Below, piece by piece: positions 6,615 through 16,268 of a stretch of 23,097 bases of DNA. The position numbers and the translations under genes were made by a program. Origin of the DNA: a virus; IMG/VR virus record IMGVR_UViG_3300032053_000547, positions 1 through 23,097 of that record. The stretch is one strand, 5' to 3'. The first letter of the stretch is position 1; the number at the start of each line of letters is the position of its first letter. The notes below the pieces were generated by a model. That model ran no database searches. It saw only the letters and a program-made list of their open reading frames with translations, and had not been told where the DNA came from.

Positions 6615-9600
6615 ATGGCATTCGATGGGGGCGCCGTAATCGGCCGTCTCGAGATGAATATCGCCGGCTGGCAAAAAGCCGTAGAGACGGTCAAGAAAGA
6701 CCAGACCAGTCTGTCCGGGCTAGTCTTGCGGCATGAGCAGGGAATTAAAAATCTCGGCAAAGCATTCACTGTGGCGGGCGGCATCATGGTCGCTTCCCTC
6801 GGGGCGTTGATTAAAAAGACGGCCGATGCTGGCGATCAGATCAATGACCTTTCCCAGCGCACGGGGATCGCTACGGAGACCCTGAGTGGGTATAAACTCG
6901 CGGCGGATAAGAGCGGGACATCGCTCGAAAGTTTCGCACAGGGTATGCGTGGTCTCGCAAATACCATGCAGGCCGCAATGGATAAGAGTAGTGCTCAGGC
7001 TAAGATGTTCGATGCTATGGGCGTCTCCATCGTCGACAGTAGCGGAAAACTGAGACCCCTCAACGACGTGATGCTCGACGTAGCGGACCGATTCGCCTCT
7101 ATGCCTGACGGAGCCGAGAAGACCGCCCTAGCTATGGACGTACTCGGGCGCGCGGGCATGGAGCTCATCCCCATGTTCAATATGGGAAAGCAAGGCCTCT
7201 TGGATAACTATGAGGCCACGAAGAAATTAGGGGGGATATGGTCAAAGGAGGCGGCGAAGGCGGCTGATGATTTCAACGATTCCATAGCCCAAATGAAAAC
7301 ATCAATGGGCGGTTTAACCAAGGAAATCGGCATGATATTTTTGCCGACCGCCAAAAAGGTCGTTGACGGTCTTACCGATATCATCTCCAAGTTTAGGGAA
7401 TGGGCGGCTGAACATCCAGGGGCGATCGCGACAATTGGGGGGATGACTGTTGGCCTAGGAGCCCTTCTAACTCAAGTGGGGCCACTATTAGTTGCCCTGC
7501 CAAGGTTGATTGAATTATTTAAGCTTCTCAAAATAACAAGGGCGGGCGCACTTACGGGGGGCGCTGTTGGTATTTTAGCGGCTGTTGGTATCGCGGGTAT
7601 CGCCGAAACTGTAAAGAATCTGAAACTCTATAACCAGGAGGCCGAACTTACGGGGAAGAAAACTCCCGCTGTTATCAGGCTCATAGAAAGTTTCAATATG
7701 GCTCTGGCAAAAATTGGTATCGGCGTGGATCGTAGCCGCGTTGTCATGAAGGGTTTCGCCGATACGGAATTGATGAACACAAGAAAGGGGTTGGAACTTG
7801 CGGGGTTATCTACTGAAACCCTAACTACTGCAAACGCGAATCTGGGTCAGAGTTATATGCGTCTTATTGAACCAGTAAAGGCCTGGAACGAGGTGCTGGG
7901 GGTCATGACCAGGTTAGATCTTGCAAATAAAATTGCCCTCATGGAGCAGGCACTTGCGAAATATAAGGCTCAAATGCCGATATCCGAGCAGGCGCGATTG
8001 ACCGAGGAGATTAAAAAGGCCAAAGACGAACTCGCAGGTTTCAATATTACGGCCCAAGTTACGCTCGGACTCTTGCCCAATCTCAGGGATAACACAGAGA
8101 AATTCATCACAAGCCTCGACAAATGGAATAGCTTTCTCCCGAATCTTCGGGCTGAAACCGAAAAACTTTTTATAACCTGGGATGAATATACTGAAAAATC
8201 TTCCAGCAAAATGGAGGCCATGAGCGAGGATGTTACTTCCGCGGGTGAAAAGATTTCGATCACGATAGCAAATATGATTGGGGCTATCGCTGGGACGATA
8301 GGTCAAAATCTTAGTGCCGCAAAACAAAAGTTTTTGATGCTTGTTCAAACAATGATTCTGGGCGCGGTTCAAATATGCGTCGCGTTAGGAACAATCAAGG
8401 CCGCCACTGGGGACATTATTGGAGCTATCGTTGCGATGGCCGGAGCTATTTTCGCCGCACTATTCGGGGGGAAACCAAAAAAGACATATGCCGAGAGAAT
8501 GGCCGAAGAAATTATCATGATGACAAAGGAGCAGATTTCCATTCTATCCAAATACGGGGAAGTATCAGAAAGCACTTCTCAGAAGATAGCAGAAGCCCGA
8601 CAGAAAGGAATGGAAGGTTATGCGGCCATCTCTAAATACTTCGCCGATATCATTCGGGATACGGGGGTCACCGGGGAGAATATCAACAAACTCTGGGCGG
8701 GCGCTGGAGAGATCCTTGATTCGATAAAGAAAGGCGGATTGAGTGCGGCCGAAGGAATCAAGTCCTTGGGTGATTCCTTTACGGCCATGCTCGAGGGCGC
8801 AAAGAAACTCGGTCAAGAGGGTTCCAGGGCGATGGTCGATTTCATTAAGAAAATCCGGGAATCCGGCCTCGAGGTTGCCGAGATTACCCAATATGTTGTT
8901 GAACAATTAAGCAAAATTCCGGCCGCCATGAGTACGATCGTTAGTTCCATAGCGATGCCCACTAAATCGATCGAGGAAATGCGGGCGGAACTCGATATCC
9001 TTTACAAGAAATTATCTGAGGTCAAAGAGGGATCGACAGAATGGAACGCTCTTAATGAGCAAATCAAAACCTCGGAAAAAGAGCTGGGTAAATGGGAGGG
9101 AAGAATCCCCGGTGTCATAAATCATCTTAATGCTATGGCCGGCATAGCAACGCTTACCTTCCAGAGCCTCATCCAAAACGGGAAGACATACATCGAAGCC
9201 CTGGAGATGATGAAGGGGCCGCTTCAGGCGATGATAGATCGCTACAGGAAATTCGGGGTCGCAATTCCGGACGCGTTGAAGCCGATGGTTGCACTGATGC
9301 ATACGATGGAGAAATTCCCGGCCATCTTCGAACGACTCGGCGCCGCACAGACGATTTTAACAAGCCTTAGAAACGCTGGATATTTGACCCAGCAAAGTTT
9401 TAGTGCCTTAGCGAGCTATGCCACCGCCGCCGCCAAGGCAATTCTGGGTGTCAGGGGTAATTTAAATTCTTTTATGGATACCGCAAAGTTGAGTAATGCT
9501 CAAATTGAACAACTCTTACCGATTGTGGCTCAGTTCGTCGGCGCCGCGGCAACCTTTGGATTAACCGTTCCCACATGGATGAAGACCTTTGTAACAAAAC

Positions 9601-10076
9601 AGTTGGGGGTGGACTGGGAAAAATTTAAGGAAACAGCCGCGGCCCAAGCTAACGCGGGAATAGCTACCGTAGAAAAACTGAAACTGATGCTCGACGCCCA
9701 GAAAACCTATGATTCAAGAATGAAGGATAGATTTAATACTCTTAGGATAGGAATACGCGACAAACTCGATTTCGTGATTGCCGCAATCAAGGGACTTCCT
9801 CAGGCTGCGACTGGTGCTTATTTTCCGAAACCTGCATTGGTTCATGTGGCGGAAAAGGGACCCGAATGGATTTTCAATAAACCGCAAATATTGAATCTTG
9901 CGGGCGCGGGCGGGGGAACAAGCCGAGACGTGAATCTGACTTTTAATATCAATACCATCGATAACGAGGGAATGAAAACGACCATCGTTAAAAAAATTAT
10001 CCCGATCATGACTCAGGTATTTCGGGGGAACACGAATCAATTGACAACAAACTTCAAAAAGGAATTGGGGATATAG
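6615..10076 (+). CDS. Tail tape measure protein
   Basis: A 1153-residue protein, by far the longest in the window. The N-terminal part has the PhageMin_Tail pattern (GDQINDLSQRTGIATETLSG, then ALDVLGRAGMELIPMF-type segments around residues 75-195). Hydrophobic stretches lie at about 270-295, 312-335 and 550-620 (IIGAIVAMAGAIFAALFGG), as is usual for tape measures that may insert in membranes at DNA entry. Long helical, charged stretches fill the rest. The C-terminus ends with DVNLTFNINTIDNEGMKTTI, a common tape-measure ending. At the generally observed ratio of about 0.15 nm tail per residue this would give a tail near 170 nm. No lysozyme or peptidase domain was recognised. It starts 2 bases after the chaperone stop. 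Confidence 0.9.
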   Translation: MAFDGGAVIGRLEMNIAGWQKAVETVKKDQTSLSGLVLRHEQGIKNLGKAFTVAGGIMVASLGALIKKTADAGDQINDLSQRTGIATETLSGYKLAADKSGTSLESFAQGMRGLANTMQAAMDKSSAQAKMFDAMGVSIVDSSGKLRPLNDVMLDVADRFASMPDGAEKTALAMDVLGRAGMELIPMFNMGKQGLLDNYEATKKLGGIWSKEAAKAADDFNDSIAQMKTSMGGLTKEIGMIFLPTAKKVVDGLTDIISKFREWAAEHPGAIATIGGMTVGLGALLTQVGPLLVALPRLIELFKLLKITRAGALTGGAVGILAAVGIAGIAETVKNLKLYNQEAELTGKKTPAVIRLIESFNMALAKIGIGVDRSRVVMKGFADTELMNTRKGLELAGLSTETLTTANANLGQSYMRLIEPVKAWNEVLGVMTRLDLANKIALMEQALAKYKAQMPISEQARLTEEIKKAKDELAGFNITAQVTLGLLPNLRDNTEKFITSLDKWNSFLPNLRAETEKLFITWDEYTEKSSSKMEAMSEDVTSAGEKISITIANMIGAIAGTIGQNLSAAKQKFLMLVQTMILGAVQICVALGTIKAATGDIIGAIVAMAGAIFAALFGGKPKKTYAERMAEEIIMMTKEQISILSKYGEVSESTSQKIAEARQKGMEGYAAISKYFADIIRDTGVTGENINKLWAGAGEILDSIKKGGLSAAEGIKSLGDSFTAMLEGAKKLGQEGSRAMVDFIKKIRESGLEVAEITQYVVEQLSKIPAAMSTIVSSIAMPTKSIEEMRAELDILYKKLSEVKEGSTEWNALNEQIKTSEKELGKWEGRIPGVINHLNAMAGIATLTFQSLIQNGKTYIEALEMMKGPLQAMIDRYRKFGVAIPDALKPMVALMHTMEKFPAIFERLGAAQTILTSLRNAGYLTQQSFSALASYATAAAKAILGVRGNLNSFMDTAKLSNAQIEQLLPIVAQFVGAAATFGLTVPTWMKTFVTKQLGVDWEKFKETAAAQANAGIATVEKLKLMLDAQKTYDSRMKDRFNTLRIGIRDKLDFVIAAIKGLPQAATGAYFPKPALVHVAEKGPEWIFNKPQILNLAGAGGGTSRDVNLTFNINTIDNEGMKTTIVKKIIPIMTQVFRGNTNQLTTNFKKELGI

Positions 10077-10077
10077 C

Positions 10078-10872
10078 ATGAATACGCTTTATGTTAAGGG
10101 GAATTTTGTCAATGTAAATACTTTAATTTCAGTCACCTCCGAAGACCCGGTTTATGTTAAGGAGTGGATGTACAATCGAAGGCAATCGAAGCCACTTAGG
10201 TTCATGGCCAAAAGTGGGAATCAAATCCTCATGGGTGATGGGGTCACAAGGATATCACCGACTATCGCCGCAATTATGAATCACAACCTGGCCGGTACGA
10301 GTGGCGGCGGTGCCTTCCTTTGCAAGATTAAGGGGGATGATAATAACCCACCGGTAGGTGGTTGGGATGCTCCAGCCTATTCGAGAGACATAGCTTGGCA
10401 CACCCTCAATATGTTCAAACTCCTCGATGGTGCGCCGAGTTTTTATTATTGGCTTTTGGATATAGACGATTTTGACAACGCACTGGCTGGATGTAACATC
10501 GGGGAGTTCATTCTCCATACCTGGGCGGCCTTTCCGAGAAATTATGCCCCCGGTTCCCAAAATGCCGCCGAATATATTCAGTTTGATAATGAGACTCCTT
10601 ATAAACAGCGGTGGCGGGCGTTCGGGGCAAAGAGGAAAACATTCAATATTAGTTTCCACGGCATAACCAACACTCAAGTGGTCTCGGAAATGGAAGCCAT
10701 GTTCGATGATCTTGACGGAATTCATCCCTTCATTTTCATCCCGGATAGCGCTGAGCCAGATTGTTGGTATGTCGAATGTCCCGGTATTTTGACTGTCGAT
10801 CGCGAATGTAAAAACGTCAATAATTTTTCTCTTGAACTTTTTGAGCAAACCCGGGGAATAACAATCTTATGA
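10078..10872 (+). CDS. Distal tail / tail tip protein
   Basis: A 264-residue protein directly after the tape measure, one base past its stop. Aromatic- and acid-rich, with segments such as DGAPSFYYWLLDIDDFDNALAG and HPFIFIPDSAEPDCWYVECPG. It has an N-terminal beta region (PLRFMAKSGNQILMGDGV) that resembles the 'ilD' and 'nhNl' segments of tail tip proteins seen in Gram-negative siphoviruses (IAAIMNHNLAG). Position between tape measure and fibre/hub genes supports a distal-tail role, linking the tube to the tip. The family is not firmly recognised. Its stop overlaps the next start as ATGA. Confidence 0.55.
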   Translation: MNTLYVKGNFVNVNTLISVTSEDPVYVKEWMYNRRQSKPLRFMAKSGNQILMGDGVTRISPTIAAIMNHNLAGTSGGGAFLCKIKGDDNNPPVGGWDAPAYSRDIAWHTLNMFKLLDGAPSFYYWLLDIDDFDNALAGCNIGEFILHTWAAFPRNYAPGSQNAAEYIQFDNETPYKQRWRAFGAKRKTFNISFHGITNTQVVSEMEAMFDDLDGIHPFIFIPDSAEPDCWYVECPGILTVDRECKNVNNFSLELFEQTRGITIL

Positions 10873-12050
10873 ACGTTGTCGATAAAATCAAGGAGTTGAT
10901 GACTCAGATCAAGAGTCTGTGGGGCGCGATCACGGACCTTCAGGACGGCGTTGATATAGCTGGATCGCATGATCTTCTTTCCTCGACCCATCCCGATACC
11001 ACGGTCGGATCGCCCGTACGCGGTGATCTTGTCACGGGCCAGAATGTAAGTCCAGTTTGGAAGAAAAAGGCACTTGGAACGACGGGGAAGGTCGTTCAAT
11101 CGGACGGTTCGGATGTTATCTATGATGACGTTGCCTGGGCGAATGTAAAAAAGGTAGGATCGAGCATAGCCGATCTTGCGACCCATTCCCATGCTGTACT
11201 GTCGGGGATCGGTGAAGATGACCATCACAATAAGGTTCACGCCCTCGATAGCACGACCGAACATTCGGCGCTTTCAAATAATACCGATCATAATGTCAGC
11301 ATTACCAAACATGGTTTATGTCCCCTATTACCGAATGATGATACTAAGTTTTTGAGCGGAAAGGGAACGTGGCTTCCGGGAGGGGGAGGAGGTGCCGGTG
11401 CTACTTTTGATCCCGATGAATTCCCGGCTTCGCCGACTTCTCAGTCGGATCATTTTGACGATGCCTCAATAGATGTTAAATGGGTGGCATGGCAAGCGGG
11501 CGGCAATCTAACCGTTGCAGAATCGAATCATCATTTGGTTTATACGAATACGGGGGATAATGCCTACACATGGAGAGGGCATTTCCAGGCACTCCCGGCG
11601 GGTGATTTCACAATAGAGGTGAAGGTCAATCCTATATTTCCGTTCGCTAATTATCTTTCCGTCGGACTGGCCCTCTATCAAGACGCAACTAATAATCCCA
11701 ATACTACCGATGTGTTTGCCTATACTTGCGAGATGGCGTTGGGAACACCACAGACTCGTGTCACATATCTAAACGCCTACAATTCCTGGGGCTATAGTCC
11801 CTCAGACATGGTACATTCAAATTATTGTCCTTCCTATCTAAGGATTCGGCGAAGCGGAACGACCCTTTATTTCGATCATAGCACTAACGGTATCCAATGG
11901 CTTCAGCAATATACGGTCGCTCAACCCTTTGCCGCCGCGGAGATGGGATTGATTATGTGGAATTACGCTAACGCCGTAACCGGGATTGCCCTGTTCGATT
12001 GGTTTTATTATCTCGGTAGTAATTCACTCATATCTCCGGTGGGAGCATAA
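10869..12050 (+). CDS. Tail fibre protein with lectin-like C-terminal domain
   Basis: A 393-residue protein. Residues 1-30 form a likely coiled coil. Residues about 33-90 hold a common phage fibre module (HDLLSSTHPDTTVGSPVRGD, then ALGTTGKVVQSDGSD). Residues about 105-145 are His-rich with an HSH motif and GIGEDDHHNKVHALD; HxH motifs in other fibres (T4 gp37) bind metal along a trimer axis. A hinge of PGGGGGAG follows (about 170-178). The C-terminal ~210 residues are a beta sandwich of the concanavalin-like/DUF1349 type: GDFTIEVKVNP, YLRIRRSGTTLYFDHSTNG. This suggests glycan binding for host recognition. The domain calls are by pattern; the receptor is unknown. Confidence 0.65.
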   Translation: MNVVDKIKELMTQIKSLWGAITDLQDGVDIAGSHDLLSSTHPDTTVGSPVRGDLVTGQNVSPVWKKKALGTTGKVVQSDGSDVIYDDVAWANVKKVGSSIADLATHSHAVLSGIGEDDHHNKVHALDSTTEHSALSNNTDHNVSITKHGLCPLLPNDDTKFLSGKGTWLPGGGGGAGATFDPDEFPASPTSQSDHFDDASIDVKWVAWQAGGNLTVAESNHHLVYTNTGDNAYTWRGHFQALPAGDFTIEVKVNPIFPFANYLSVGLALYQDATNNPNTTDVFAYTCEMALGTPQTRVTYLNAYNSWGYSPSDMVHSNYCPSYLRIRRSGTTLYFDHSTNGIQWLQQYTVAQPFAAAEMGLIMWNYANAVTGIALFDWFYYLGSNSLISPVGA

Positions 12051-12052
12051 CG

Positions 12053-13534
12053 ATGACGATGCCTTATCGTTTGTTTTATCGCTTTCATTCGGTGGTACTT
12101 CAGGGGCAGGATATCAATAATGATTACACTACCGCCGTGGATTGGCTGAATGTCTATAGTCAGATCGGGCAGATGGGTTATATAAAATGGTATTCTCTCG
12201 GAAATAATATGTGGAATAGATGGACTACATTATTTCGGGGTTTCATAGAGGACGATTTCGCCGCCTCCGAAAATCCTGACCAAATTTGTAGAATAGACAT
12301 AACCGGATGTGTGGGCGTTCCAAACTATAATCAGAAACCCATTACAGACATCGTTATCTCTGACGGAGTCCCGGTTATACCTGCTGCACCCGATGCCTGG
12401 GCGAATGATTCCGCGACGGGAAAATATTATGACGGAGTAAATGAATATGCCAGTTATCCCCTAAATATTTGGATTGCCACAACGGAAATTATAAACGTTG
12501 CCGTTGCCGATCTCCCGAAAGAAATTGAGGGACATTGCCCCGCCTGGAATATGGGTGTTGGATTAAACGCAAATGCGGCTCAGGACCACTTCTGGAGGAA
12601 TGGATACGGAATTTTTATTTCGGATTCTACCCCGGCTCAGGCCACCTGGGGAGGGGATGATGGCGTCCGCTGCGACTTTGTTCCCTATTCAATGAAGGTG
12701 GTATTTTTCAACGCCCTCACGAATTCTTTAAATCGTTATTCTATGCCGACAGCCGGACTTGTCACGGTCTTATTGAACGGCCTCGGATTTCAGAATGATG
12801 AGGATGAAATAGAATATGGGGGAAGCGTTAAACCCGGCGGTTGGGGTGATTCCGTCAACGAGATTTATTTCGAGGGGCTGCAAGGTCAGGGCAATTATAC
12901 TATTTATCTCGCACCGTATGCCGGGAATGAATTTATCATCAATTCAAATAATCAAATTGAAATAACTACGATGCCTGCGATGGCAGCGGGAACCTACCAG
13001 ATCAAAACGAGAAAGGGAAATCATGGCACGGCGAAAAACATTGACTCCTATGCCGGAGACTGGCGCTGTGATACGGACGGTAGGATTTATCCTGGGACAA
13101 GAATCATTTTCACCGTTGCGGACGACGGCGACGGCGACGGAGAAGAAGATCCCGTCATCTATATCAAGTGGCCCTGGAAATCCAGGACAACTACGATCTT
13201 CAAGTATTGGGCCCCAATAGATACTCGTACGCCGGACATTTTCTTCGAGGGAAAAATTCTCGATCTCGGTTCTTTCGAACGCTCCCCGAGCGATATCTCC
13301 GGACTTGCCCAGGTTTCTGATTTGACCATTGAAATTGCTAACCACGACCAGGAAATTTCAATGCTTCTGGCAGAATATGAATGCCTGAATCAGGCGGTCT
13401 CATTCTGGTGGGGATTCAGGAATGATCCCTATAACTGGAAAAGTTATCTTTGTTCTATGGTTGTAACCGATTATGAGAAACCGGATTCGACCTGGAGAGT
13501 GACGCTCCGAGATGTCAATGCGAGGTATTTTTAA
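12053..13534 (+). CDS. Tail hub-associated protein (upstream half of the tail tip)
   Basis: A 493-residue, beta- and aromatic-rich protein. The C-terminal region (about 390-493) has FFEGKILDLGSFERSPSD, then QVSDLTIEIANHD and a Trp-rich end. That resembles the 'Grilsi....s....vsdl.i.l.n.d' segment that begins tail hub proteins. The middle carries a Gly-rich stretch and an acidic loop DDGDGDGEED (residues 357-366) like a calcium-binding DxDxDG loop. No catalytic motif was seen. It overlaps the next hub-like gene only slightly if that gene starts at its best site, and the two probably form one tail tip complex. Start could also be ATG 12059. Confidence 0.5.
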   Translation: MTMPYRLFYRFHSVVLQGQDINNDYTTAVDWLNVYSQIGQMGYIKWYSLGNNMWNRWTTLFRGFIEDDFAASENPDQICRIDITGCVGVPNYNQKPITDIVISDGVPVIPAAPDAWANDSATGKYYDGVNEYASYPLNIWIATTEIINVAVADLPKEIEGHCPAWNMGVGLNANAAQDHFWRNGYGIFISDSTPAQATWGGDDGVRCDFVPYSMKVVFFNALTNSLNRYSMPTAGLVTVLLNGLGFQNDEDEIEYGGSVKPGGWGDSVNEIYFEGLQGQGNYTIYLAPYAGNEFIINSNNQIEITTMPAMAAGTYQIKTRKGNHGTAKNIDSYAGDWRCDTDGRIYPGTRIIFTVADDGDGDGEEDPVIYIKWPWKSRTTTIFKYWAPIDTRTPDIFFEGKILDLGSFERSPSDISGLAQVSDLTIEIANHDQEISMLLAEYECLNQAVSFWWGFRNDPYNWKSYLCSMVVTDYEKPDSTWRVTLRDVNARYF

Positions 13535-13535
13535 G

Positions 13536-14696
13536 ATGAAGATACCTCAATATATTTGCACTCGGGCAATATACCCGAACATCCATAAGGACCATGAGGG
13601 TCGCGCCATGCCCGAGGCGCTAGGTCTCTGCAGCCTTGTGGCCGCCGATAGCCACACGCCCGGGGCCATCGAGGCGATCCTGGTCGATAAACCAGCGCAT
13701 AAATATCTCTGTGGCCGGGGGTCACTCAAGGGCCTAGATCAGGTTTATACCAACGGCAAAATCAAGAACTCCGGTTGGGCGGTATCATATGCTGACGGTG
13801 GCCGAACCTATCTGACCTTTACGAACTCACAGGGTGCGAAACGGATAACTTTTAATTGCCGCGGCTACATGTATGCGGCCTGGGATTCGGCAAACGGCTA
13901 TGTTCAAAATCCGGCCTATGTTTTGTTATTCTATTTGGCCTTTTTCCTGGGTGTTGCACAGGAAGATTTAAACATCCAGAGTTTCCTGGACATGGCCGCA
14001 TATTTCGTTGACCAGGGCTGGGATGAGACTGGGAAATTTATCGCCCAGGAGCAGAATGAATCGAACGCAAGCCTTCAGGAGCTTCTCGTTTCTTTCGGAC
14101 TCCGTTATTGGAATGATACCGACGGCCGGATCAAAATTGGCCGCCGTGACGTTTCAACCTACACTTCAGCTGAACATATTTTTTGTCAGCTCGATGTTTT
14201 AGACCGTCCCGAGAAACCGATGAATTGGGGGGAGGCCATAAATTATCTGGCCTACACCTGGGATAATTTCCCATGTTCAAACGTAATGCTGGGATCAGGG
14301 GTTACCTTGAATCAGGACAGCATTGATTTTCTGGGAGAGAAAAGATCAGATCTCGCTTTCCCCTGGACAACTGATGAGAATATGGCGCTTGCGCTTGCGC
14401 AAGAGGAACTTTTTCGGATGGCCTATGGCAATCCCAAGTTTAATGTCAAGGTTCCCTTCTTTTGGCTTGATCATGTGGATATCGGAGACGTCGTGGCGAT
14501 TCAAGACCTTTTCGGTATCAATGTTTTGGGCCTAGGAGAGGCTACGCATTATTATCTAATCAATTCAATAAGTCCGGACTTCAAGGGCTATAATATCGCA
14601 CTTGACCTGGAAGACACGACTTATTTACTCGGTATCTATGATGACGAAAGCCAACCACTTCTGGATGATGACGGTTCGGTTTTAATCGGAGAATAA
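13536..14696 (+). CDS. Tail hub / tip attachment protein
   Basis: A 386-residue protein from ATG 13536, with GAGG 10 bases upstream; an earlier ATG at 13512 would lie inside the previous gene. The N-terminal part (PQYICTRAIYPNIHKDHEG) and the central NPAYVLLFYLAFFLGVAQED, then SLQELLVSFGLRYWNDTDG, match the hub pattern 'nPa.il..ll.....g...ld..sf....ll.s.g...w.d.dG.l.i' found in siphovirus tail hubs. The C-terminal part (about 300-386) contains strands VPFFWLDHVDIGDVVAI. It would form the centre of the tail tip where fibres and spikes attach. No peptidase domain was found. Confidence 0.55.
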   Translation: MKIPQYICTRAIYPNIHKDHEGRAMPEALGLCSLVAADSHTPGAIEAILVDKPAHKYLCGRGSLKGLDQVYTNGKIKNSGWAVSYADGGRTYLTFTNSQGAKRITFNCRGYMYAAWDSANGYVQNPAYVLLFYLAFFLGVAQEDLNIQSFLDMAAYFVDQGWDETGKFIAQEQNESNASLQELLVSFGLRYWNDTDGRIKIGRRDVSTYTSAEHIFCQLDVLDRPEKPMNWGEAINYLAYTWDNFPCSNVMLGSGVTLNQDSIDFLGEKRSDLAFPWTTDENMALALAQEELFRMAYGNPKFNVKVPFFWLDHVDIGDVVAIQDLFGINVLGLGEATHYYLINSISPDFKGYNIALDLEDTTYLLGIYDDESQPLLDDDGSVLIGE

Positions 14697-14699
14697 AGA

Positions 14700-15074
14700 A
14701 TGAATTACGCCTATCAAAAAACACTTTTCAGGCTTGCTTCCGTAGCTGGGATCGACCTAAATGACGATTCTGCGAAAGTCGTTCTCTATACCGTCCCGAC
14801 GGGGAAATCTTGCATTATCACTCATGTCGTTGTTCGCAATGCTTCAATAAATTTGACCACCGCTGAATACGGTTTTGGATTTGATGCAAGCGCCGCTGAC
14901 GTGATTGCCGCCGCCGCTCATATCGAATTAGATGGAGCGACGAAATATACGGTTCTCACAGCAAAAGCGGGATCTGTTCGAGGCGTAGCGGCGGGGACAT
15001 TCGGAATAAAAGTCACGGTTGAGCAGGGAGCTCCGGCCACCGTAACCTGCGAAATTTTTGGTTATCTCTTTTAG
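14700..15074 (+). CDS. Small beta-sandwich virion protein of the tail tip
   Basis: A 124-residue protein. Alternating strands are visible: KVVLYTVPTGKSCIITHVVV, AEYGFGFDAS, KYTVLTAKAGSV, GIKVTVEQGAPATVTCEIFG. The 'VPtGKsciiThvvvrN.s' pattern recurs in small phage structural proteins placed between hub and spike genes. GGAG (14688-14691) precedes ATG 14700 by 8 bases. It may act as an attachment or adaptor protein for the spike or glycosidase-like protein downstream. Function is inferred from position and fold type only. Confidence 0.5.
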   Translation: MNYAYQKTLFRLASVAGIDLNDDSAKVVLYTVPTGKSCIITHVVVRNASINLTTAEYGFGFDASAADVIAAAAHIELDGATKYTVLTAKAGSVRGVAAGTFGIKVTVEQGAPATVTCEIFGYLF

Positions 15075-15083
15075 GAGATTAGG

Positions 15084-16268
15084 ATGAATATCAGAAAATG
15101 GCTTTGCGGAATCGCCAGAAAGAATAAATGGAAGACACTCAAAAATCTGTGTCAATGTGACAAATATTATCCTATCCCCGAACCTGAACCGATCCGTCCG
15201 GCTCCGCCGGAGCCACCTATCCCGCCCGAACCGCCACCTCCACCTCCACCTCCTCCTAAACCCGAACGTCCGGACGCACTTATTGGGACCAGCCACTATC
15301 AGATGATGGAATGTAAACTCGCTGATATCGATTGGTTCCTGGACGAGGGCTATTATTCCGGCTGGACCGCAACCGAAGCCTTCACAAGTTATACTTGGTC
15401 AAGAGGGGTTAATTGGCAGCCCTACATAAATGTCGGGACGGCCACGGAGCCAATGTTCAATTACACAAAAGAGCATGAAAATCCGGCCTACTTTGAGAAA
15501 CTCGAATATATCATGACCGGATGCGCGAAACGGGATACAGCTCTGGTTATCAGGCTTCTCGATTACTGTTCTGTCGCAAATCCAGATTACTATGAAAAGT
15601 TATGCTGGCACCACAGCGTTCAGAAAACGAACTGGCAGGATGTTCAGCATAAGGCTTGGGGCGGATTCTATGGCCACGGACCCCGGCCCTATTACTCGGC
15701 CTTTATGAAGCGGATCGTCGGCCTGGCAGCGAAGACGAAATGCCGGGTGATCTACCACGCCGTCAATGAGGCCGGATACAAACCCAGTAAAAAGGAACTG
15801 GCCGGCTGGCTCTTGAAACTCAAAAGCCCGACGGCAATGAAAGATAAGATCATTCTGGAATTTCACCAATGGATGGCCGATGAACTGAGGCGACTCGGAG
15901 CGAAGTTGTCGATCATCAGCACCAATTTGGACTACGTCAAAAACAGAGAATGGGCGGCCGCTAACGGGATTTATTTCGAGGTTCATGGATGTAATTCTCC
16001 CGAGCGGCTAACCGAGGTTTTCAAATTAGGGAAAACCTACATGGCGAACGGGGACGGTCCTGATAAGTTGGCTAAAGGTCGGCAGGGCGATAAGCCGGAG
16101 AAGCGGGAGCCTTCAGTTTCCCAGGGAACAGAGATGGGTCAAATCCTGAAAGCAGGGAAGAAGCCTATGTATCTCTACTACAATCGTAATGCGGAGAACC
16201 CGCTTCCATCCGATATTCGACGGGCAAGGTTCGATGTTCTGAAAGCGATAGTAAAAGCGATGATCTGA
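15084..16268 (+). CDS. Glycoside hydrolase-like TIM-barrel protein with proline-rich linker
   Basis: A 394-residue protein. Residues 1-28 are basic with several Cys; 30-63 form a proline-rich linker ending in nine prolines; 64-394 resemble a TIM barrel of the cellulase superfamily (clan GH-A). The sequence RVIYHAVNEAGY puts N228-E229 where clan GH-A has its acid/base Asn-Glu after strand 4. YFEVHG (E299) fits the nucleophile after strand 7. Strand-like segments DTALVIRLLD and KLSIISTNL support the fold. No signal peptide is present. Placed among tail tip genes, it may degrade host surface polysaccharide, or be a lysis enzyme since no other is seen here. The substrate is not predictable. The strand order is inferred and the catalytic pair is unproven. 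Confidence 0.55.
   Translation: MNIRKWLCGIARKNKWKTLKNLCQCDKYYPIPEPEPIRPAPPEPPIPPEPPPPPPPPPKPERPDALIGTSHYQMMECKLADIDWFLDEGYYSGWTATEAFTSYTWSRGVNWQPYINVGTATEPMFNYTKEHENPAYFEKLEYIMTGCAKRDTALVIRLLDYCSVANPDYYEKLCWHHSVQKTNWQDVQHKAWGGFYGHGPRPYYSAFMKRIVGLAAKTKCRVIYHAVNEAGYKPSKKELAGWLLKLKSPTAMKDKIILEFHQWMADELRRLGAKLSIISTNLDYVKNREWAAANGIYFEVHGCNSPERLTEVFKLGKTYMANGDGPDKLAKGRQGDKPEKREPSVSQGTEMGQILKAGKKPMYLYYNRNAENPLPSDIRRARFDVLKAIVKAMI

Noticed and set aside
5966-6787. Long minus-strand frame opposite the tail chaperone genes (273 codons)
   Set aside because: It is antisense to a well-supported chaperone/frameshift region and the tape measure start, has no ribosome site and no recognisable protein pattern.
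10255-11264. Minus-strand frames of 197 and 180 codons opposite the distal tail and fibre genes
   Set aside because: Both lie fully antisense to genes in a continuous rightward operon and show no family features.
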